Below, piece by piece: positions 58,364-64,000 of a stretch of 64,000 nt of DNA. This DNA is from Cannabis sativa (lineage: Eukaryota > Streptophyta > Magnoliopsida > Rosales > Cannabaceae). The stretch covers positions 31,547,660-31,611,659 of the forward strand of contig NC_083601.1 of the NCBI RefSeq assembly GCF_029168945.1. The letters are read 5' to 3'. Made by a program: the position numbers and the translations under genes. The first letter of the stretch is position 1. The number at the start of each line of letters is the position of its first letter. The notes beneath the pieces are model-generated. The model made no database searches. It worked only from the letters and a program-made list of their open reading frames with translations, and was not told where the DNA came from.

Positions 58364-61300
58364 TTACTGAGGGGGTAGCATGAATTCTGAAGATGGTGTA
58401 AATGTTGTTTGCTGCCATGATTAGTAATCAATATTAGTGCTCAATAAAAATTGTAGGCATCAGAGTAGTTGCTGCCATGATTAATTTCACAAGTTATAAA
58501 TTTTTAAAATTTACCTCAACTTGTGTAGTTGCTGGCTGCAATGAACTATCCCTATTTGCAGAGCTCACAGATTGGTTTATTTCTAGGTTAACATTCCTAG
58601 AGTACTCCTCAGGGTCTGCTGGTGCTTCATTTACCTACAAGCAAAATGATACATTACATGATACATTGAATAACAGCCACAACAGAATTTATAACACAAA
58701 ACAACCAGAACAGAATTTATAACACACAACAATCATAAATATACCTTGTTCTTGTTATTTTTGCTGCAAGTCCTAAAATTATGGCCCTGTAAACCACAAC
58801 CAGAACACCTCATTCTGTGGAATCTCCTTCTCAGCCTCTTTGCTCCTGGTGGAGCAATTTCATCTAATTCAAGCCTCCTATTTTTCTTTGGTCTTCCAGG
58901 TTGTATTTTGCCTTCAGGTTTCACCATTACCAACTTCCCACTCCTTGGCCACTCTTCTTGACTCCTAATAGGGTAAATCTGTTGTGAGTATGCTTTCATG
59001 TAGTACTCTTTTGTGTACCATTTGCTCACATACTTCTCTGGATCCTCTCTGTTAGACCAGATTGCAGCAACAGCATGGCTACAAGGTATTCCATTCAATT
59101 CCCATTTTCTGCAAGAACAGACCCATCGTGCCAAATCAACAGAAAACATGCCCCCGTACATATTCTCCACTTGGTACAACCCATTACCAGAACTAACAGG
59201 CAAGTGACCCCCTGCATCTACTTTGTTATTTTCCAATTGTTCTGATATCTTTGGTGCAATGTTGGACTGCCACATCACCACTGAATTTCTATTTTTGTTC
59301 ATTCTTTCCATCAAGTACATTCTAATCTTCTCAAGCATAGTGAGAATAGGTCGATCCCTAGCAGTCAATATAGATTTGGTACCATTGAATCCTTCACACA
59401 TATTATTACAAAGTATGTCACACTTAGGAGTAACCCTAAAGTGTGCTCGACTCCAATGGTGTGGCCCTGCTGCCATTAACCATTTGAAGGCTTCCTCATC
59501 CAACACTTTAATCTCCTCCATCACTGCTTCAAATCTTCTCACAGTATCACTTTTGGCAGCTTTCCATAGCAGATTCTTCAAGGTTTTGTCTTTGAACACC
59601 TTGATGAAATTCTTCTCAAGATGTCTAACACAATGTCTGTGCTCTGCCTCTGGTATTCCATCTCCCCACAAACCCTTCAATGCTTGCTCTAACCCTTTCT
59701 GTTTATCTGTGATAAAGCTCCAATGCAGTGAGTTTTCAATTTTCAAATCATCCCTCAAAAGGTTGACAAACCATGACCAAGTGTCCTTGTTTTCTATCTC
59801 TACTACAGCAAAAGCAACAGGGTACATTTGGTTATTTCCATCAATCCCAACTGCTGTCAATAATTGTCCTGGATGTACCCCTTTTATATGGCAACCATCC
59901 AACCCAACTACTGGCCTGCATCCTTCATTGAACCCCTGTTTCAATCCACCATAACATATGTACATCCTCTTGAACCGAGGCTTGCCATCTTCTGTTGTGT
60001 CAGTTAGGATTTCAACTGTTGAACCCTTGTTAGTCCACTTGATCTCCTCGGCATAATCCCAGAGAGCATTATATTGTTCTTCATAACTCCCTTCTATAGT
60101 CTTACTTGCAAACGTCCTAGCTCGGTATGCTTTATCTCTTGATATTTTCAATGTGTGATCTTTACCCACTTTTAGTTGGAATGAAGAAATGCCCCACTTG
60201 TCATGCATTTTGAACTCATCTAAGTACTTCTTACCAAGCCATTTTCCTGTGGCAAATCTATTTGTGTTGATTCTTGGGCATTGGTGCGTTTCATTGAAGG
60301 TTTTCACTACAAATGTTGGCGTATTATCTATTTTAGATGCATACAGCTCCCATGGACAATTAACACCACCACATTTAGCCCTAACCCGAGTTGGCTCATT
60401 CTTCTTGAAGAAGATGTCCTTCCCATTTTGAATAGCATACTCCCTCACAGCATCTTTGAATTGTGACCCAGATTGAAATACCAATCCTTTCTGAAACTTC
60501 ACTTTCACCATGTCAACATCAGGTCTGAACTCAGGTAAATGGGGCATTCGAGCTCTTTTGGACTTCCTTTTCCTTGTATGAAACTCATTAGTCTCCTCAT
60601 TTTCTGATTCAATGTCAGATGAACTTGATTCAAAAATAATTTTTTCACCATCAGATTCAAGAACCACCTCATCCACATCAAAGTCTACATGCCTTTTCCC
60701 TTCTCTTTGTCTGTTTTCATCATTAGTCTTCTCCTCCTCCTCCTCATCCATTATGTAATCTGGATCACCATCATCTTCACTGTCTTCATTTGCTAGCCCA
60801 TTGTTAACCTCAAAAGTTCCTGCATTCTTAGCAGCAACATTATTGTTTTCATTCAATTCTTCATCATAATCACTCTCTTCACCATTCCCCATCCCAAAAG
60901 TGTCAAATCCTTCCATTGCAGCAGCAACAAAGTCATCATCCCGAGCAATTTTTTCAGCTTCATGTTCACCATTAATCTCCTTATTTCCAAGCCTAATTGC
61001 TTCAGTTGTAACATCCCCTATTTCAGCTTCAACACAAGGTAAAAATTCTTCCAAACCCGTACCAATCTCCTCAATTGTAAGCCCAACTGGTTCACCACTA
61101 ACAGCCCCTATTTCAGCTTCCAAGGCAGAACCAATCTCCTCAGTTGTAGGCCCAACTGGTTCACCAGTAACAACCCCTTTTTCAGCTTCCAAACCAGAAC
61201 CAATATCCTCATTTGTAGCACCTAAGTCACCATCCAAAACAGGGCCTTGTGTGACAGCTCCATTTCCCAAATCAACCCCATCTTGTGTGAGATTCCCTGT

Positions 61301-63074
61301 TTCATTAGTAGGTGACACAACTTCCTCAACCGCATAACATTCAACCATATGAGACTTTTTAATTGATGCCCCAATCTTCTTCCATAATTCACCATCACTA
61401 GTTACACACTCAACAACATCACTATCTGCCCACTTAAAGAAAAACTTCAATGCCATCCAATTTTTGTGACCCACATCCCTAGCTATGGCAAACAGTTCAT
61501 TCATACTAATAGTTTCTAATAAACAAAAATGTATATAGTGAGTTTTCCCGCCTAGGTAAGAGGGGTTGTTACCTATATTCACTAATTTTCCTTTGAGATG
61601 ATACTTTAGGGTGAAAGCATTTGATGTTGGACCTGCACAATAAACAAATTGATATACAAATATTAGTTTAATGTACCCAATACTATTTAAAGCATTGAAC
61701 AACAACAAAGTAAAAAAACAAAACCCCATAACTCAATACTATCAATATCAATCCTGGAAATTTATTTTTCTTGTTCATTTCATCGTTTTTGGTCTGATTA
61801 TTCCTTCTCAATAAAACTGATATTTGTAGTAAGATTTCTACTTGATATGTATACATGTAAGCTCACTTTCTCACATTAGTTTGTCCAAAAGGTGCCCCAC
61901 TCATTTTGCTAATACAAATTCAAAAAAATGTATGCAACATTAAAAATCGAGAAAAGTCAAACTAGAAAGGATTGCACTTACAATTTCATATAAATTTATA
62001 CATAATTTACCAATTTTTTTTTTGAAACTAAAGCAAATCTATATTTTTGACTTGGGCAGCGACTCATAAATACACACTATCAGTGAAACAAACACCAATC
62101 CAAATCAAAATCAAACAAAAGATTTTCTTGTTTTTCTTTTGCTGGAAAAAAAAAACAAAACAGGAGATTCAAAAAACATTCATATCATTGCAAGAGTTTT
62201 ATAAAATGTTACAAAGACTAAAATACCCCAATAGAAATCCAAATGAGAATCCAAAGACAGTTCTTAAATTACGCTTCCCATTTTCTCTCTATACATTTTC
62301 TTTTTTCAACATAGCCCACACCCACTATCCTGCAACCCTTTCATGTCTATCAAATACATTAAAGTGGAAAAAACTGCCTGCAATGGTTGGGGAATGGATT
62401 CATGCACCATCAAACCATTGTTTTCAATGGCATTAGCTGATGATACACCACCACCTTTTATGGTTAGCTCCAAAAGCTGAACCAATGACATAAATATTTC
62501 CATTCTTGTAACATCTCGATTTACCGACATAAATAATTTACCAATTTCATAACATTCAAATTATAATAAAGAGGCATAGATGAAACATTGCTTCTTTTTT
62601 CCCAGGGTAGGGAAGGACATCCTCTGCATATATATATATATATATATTTATGTATATATCTACAAGGATACGTTCATTGTTCATTGTCTCTATATACTTT
62701 ATTTATTTTAAATATTAGCTATACCCCACAAAACCTTGGGACCCAATTCAAGATTCCAAAACACTTTAACACAATAACTCACATGTGTTCTCTGACCATA
62801 ACCAAACAAACAAAATAAAATGACTAAAAACCCCATTTCTTACATGTATAAAAAACTAGTACAAACGGGGTTTTATAAAAAGCATATATTTTCTTGAATT
62901 CTTAGCATTGTTTCAGACATTCATTATCAAAGGTGTTTCAGAAAGAAGAACAAAAAGGAAGAACAAGAAAACACGAAGCTTACCGTAAAAGGGGACATCG
63001 ATCCCTAACCGCTCAGGTGCCGGCCTCGGGTACCCTCTCTTCTTCTTCGAGGAAGAAACACCTTTCTTTCCCAT
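58364..63074 (-). CDS. MuDR-type transposase (MULE, mudrA-like)
   Basis: Four exons, 63074-62984, 61632-58745, 58634-58515 and 58411-58364, give 1048 residues. Order: a basic N terminus (MGKKGVSSSKKKRGYPRP) and an N-terminal conserved module (about 31-140). An acidic region (about 150-370) with imperfect repeats of the EPVGPTTEEIGSALEAE type and a TRKRKSKRAR nuclear signal follows. Next comes the MuDR DNA-binding region (about 400-510), then the MULE transposase core (about 600-700: VVGLDGCHIKG and FITDKQKG give the two Asp). A SWIM zinc finger (about 865-890, CSCRKWELNGIPCSHA) and a CCHC knuckle (CSGCGLQGHNFRTC) complete the set. The enzyme cuts and pastes the element via its TIRs. The two last small exons were found by splice-frame continuity (ending SSEFMLPPQ). 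The GT donor of exon 2 lies just before a stop, so an unspliced short form is possible. The start ATG is 467 bp inside the right edge. Confidence 0.9.
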
Positions 63075-63374
63075 TAAAATTTCTTGCACAATCGTCACTT
63101 GTATCAGATTTTGCCCTAAATTGTGAGTGTTTGTTCCTTTTTTTTTTGATTTTTTTGAAACAGGTCACTGTGTGTTGGTTTCTTTACAGGGGAGGAGACT
63201 TGAGACTTAATGGGGTTTATTATTAGAATTTTAGACTTTTATTCAACAAGTTATTTTTTTTTAATTTCTTCCCTTTTCTTATTTTGTTATTTAAAAAATA
63301 ATAATTATACAAAAATAAAGGGATCCCGTTATTTTTCCCTCCAACCTGAGTCAATTACAATTTTAACCTTTAAT

Positions 63375-63540
63375 CTTATGCCACATCAGCAAATAAACGG
63401 GGGTCTGTTAAAAAACTCAACAGAAGGGGTACAATAATATACTGGTTATATATTAGGGAGATTTTTTAACCGCCCTTATATTTTAGGGGCCACAACTTGG
63501 TAGTGACATAAGTTCAGGGAGCAAATTTGCTAATTATTCT
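63375..63540 (-). repeat. Right terminal inverted repeat of the MULE
   Basis: Inverse of the left copy. Differences include TAAGGGCGG against TAAGGGCTG, GTTGAGTTT against GTTGGGTTT, and a few others. Confidence 0.93.
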
Positions 63541-64000
63541 TAAGAAAAAAAAGGTAGGAGGTAGTATGGCTGAAAAAATGACGCGTAGGCGTAACCAAGG
63601 TATAGTATACATACAAAATGAAAGTGAAGATTCAAAAGGTAAAATGAGTATGACAACACAATATACATAAGAAGATTCATAAGCAAGACTTGTTGAAGAA
63701 GAACAACCAATAGGAGATTATTTTAATTGATTGATCCACTTTTGTAACTTTGCTTACGTTTACCAATTGTATTTCGCTCTATAATAGATACAAGATATAT
63801 ATAGCTATTTGTGATTTTAGAACAATAAGCTGTTGGGTTGGGCCTCACACATGCAATTAGGGGCCACTGGAGTTTTGTTGCTTCTACTGTTTTTTCCAAT
63901 CTCACAACCCACGCCATATAAATATATTTTGCTTGATTATTTGAATGTTTCTTAATATAGTTGATATTTATATTTATGCATAACATAAAATTGATTGGGG
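63541..64000. other. Flank to the right of the MULE
   Basis: AT-rich DNA. No supported gene; an 87-residue minus-strand frame has no recognisable domain. Confidence 0.4.

Larger units (their letters stand above)
55188..63540. mobile_element. Two-gene Mutator-like element with 166-bp TIRs, possibly autonomous
   Basis: The terminal inverted repeats at 55188-55353 and 63375-63540 are both 166 bp and differ at only a few bases. Between them are two spliced open genes in convergent orientation: a GRF zinc-finger gene from the left TIR and a MuDR-type transposase gene from the right TIR. No frameshift or stop was found in the transposase exons as I joined them. I could not find a matching 9-bp target duplication. 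Weak similarity just outside both ends (CCTTCCTA against CCTCCTA) may mean the TIRs extend further outward. Near-identical TIRs and open genes point to a recent insertion. Confidence 0.88.

Noticed and set aside
59223..61337. Long plus-strand frames of 243 and 145 residues
   Set aside because: Antisense shadows of the transposase exon.

Overview
The window is nuclear DNA of a flowering plant. Its genes have introns with GT-AG borders, they encode plant-specific families, and the intergenic DNA is AT-rich and packed with plant transposons (Mutator-like elements or MULEs, hAT, Helitrons, Copia LTR, L1-type LINE, a tRNA-type SINE, PIF/Harbinger-like MITEs). Three host genes, a DUF1997 plastid-type protein, the KH-domain RNA-binding protein BTR1 and a kelch-repeat protein, look like the neighbours At5g04440, At5g04430 and At5g04420 of Arabidopsis, so this appears to be a conserved eudicot block stretched by transposons. 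The species cannot be fixed from sequence alone; a rosid is a guess.

Layout: 0.7-2.5 kb holds a non-autonomous MULE. 3.1-5.7 kb (minus) is the DUF1997 gene with a foldback element in an intron. 5.7-20 kb has no host gene I can support. It holds a MULE-type MITE abutting a hAT element, a decayed Copia fragment, a Harbinger-like element, a foldback MITE, a C-rich degenerate repeat, nested Helitrons, an apparent solo LTR and a LINE RNase H remnant. 21.1-27.7 kb (plus) is BTR1. 29.0-29.7 kb (minus) is a secreted glycine-rich protein gene that converges on BTR1. 33.2-37.6 kb holds a MITE, a MULE carrying a nested hAT and a minisatellite, and a 5'-truncated LINE. 37.9-43.9 kb (plus) is the kelch gene with an intronic SINE. 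44.2-49.7 kb is transposon nests. 50.3-53.3 kb (minus) is a 4-coumarate-CoA-ligase-like gene ending in a peroxisomal signal. 55.2-63.5 kb is a long Mutator-like element with 166-bp terminal inverted repeats and two convergent genes with open reading frames.

The host genes have separate roles: plastid, RNA binding, cell wall, kelch scaffold, and peroxisomal acyl activation. The most interesting unit is the 8.35-kb MULE. Its MuDR-type transposase gene runs inward from one inverted repeat. A small GRF zinc-finger, coiled-coil, transmembrane protein gene runs inward from the other, in the same head-in arrangement as the two genes of maize MuDR but with an unrelated second gene. Much of the remaining intergenic sequence is non-autonomous TIR elements whose interiors have become tandem, inverted or minisatellite repeats. 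Exon borders were placed by eye from splice consensus and reading-frame continuity and need transcript support.
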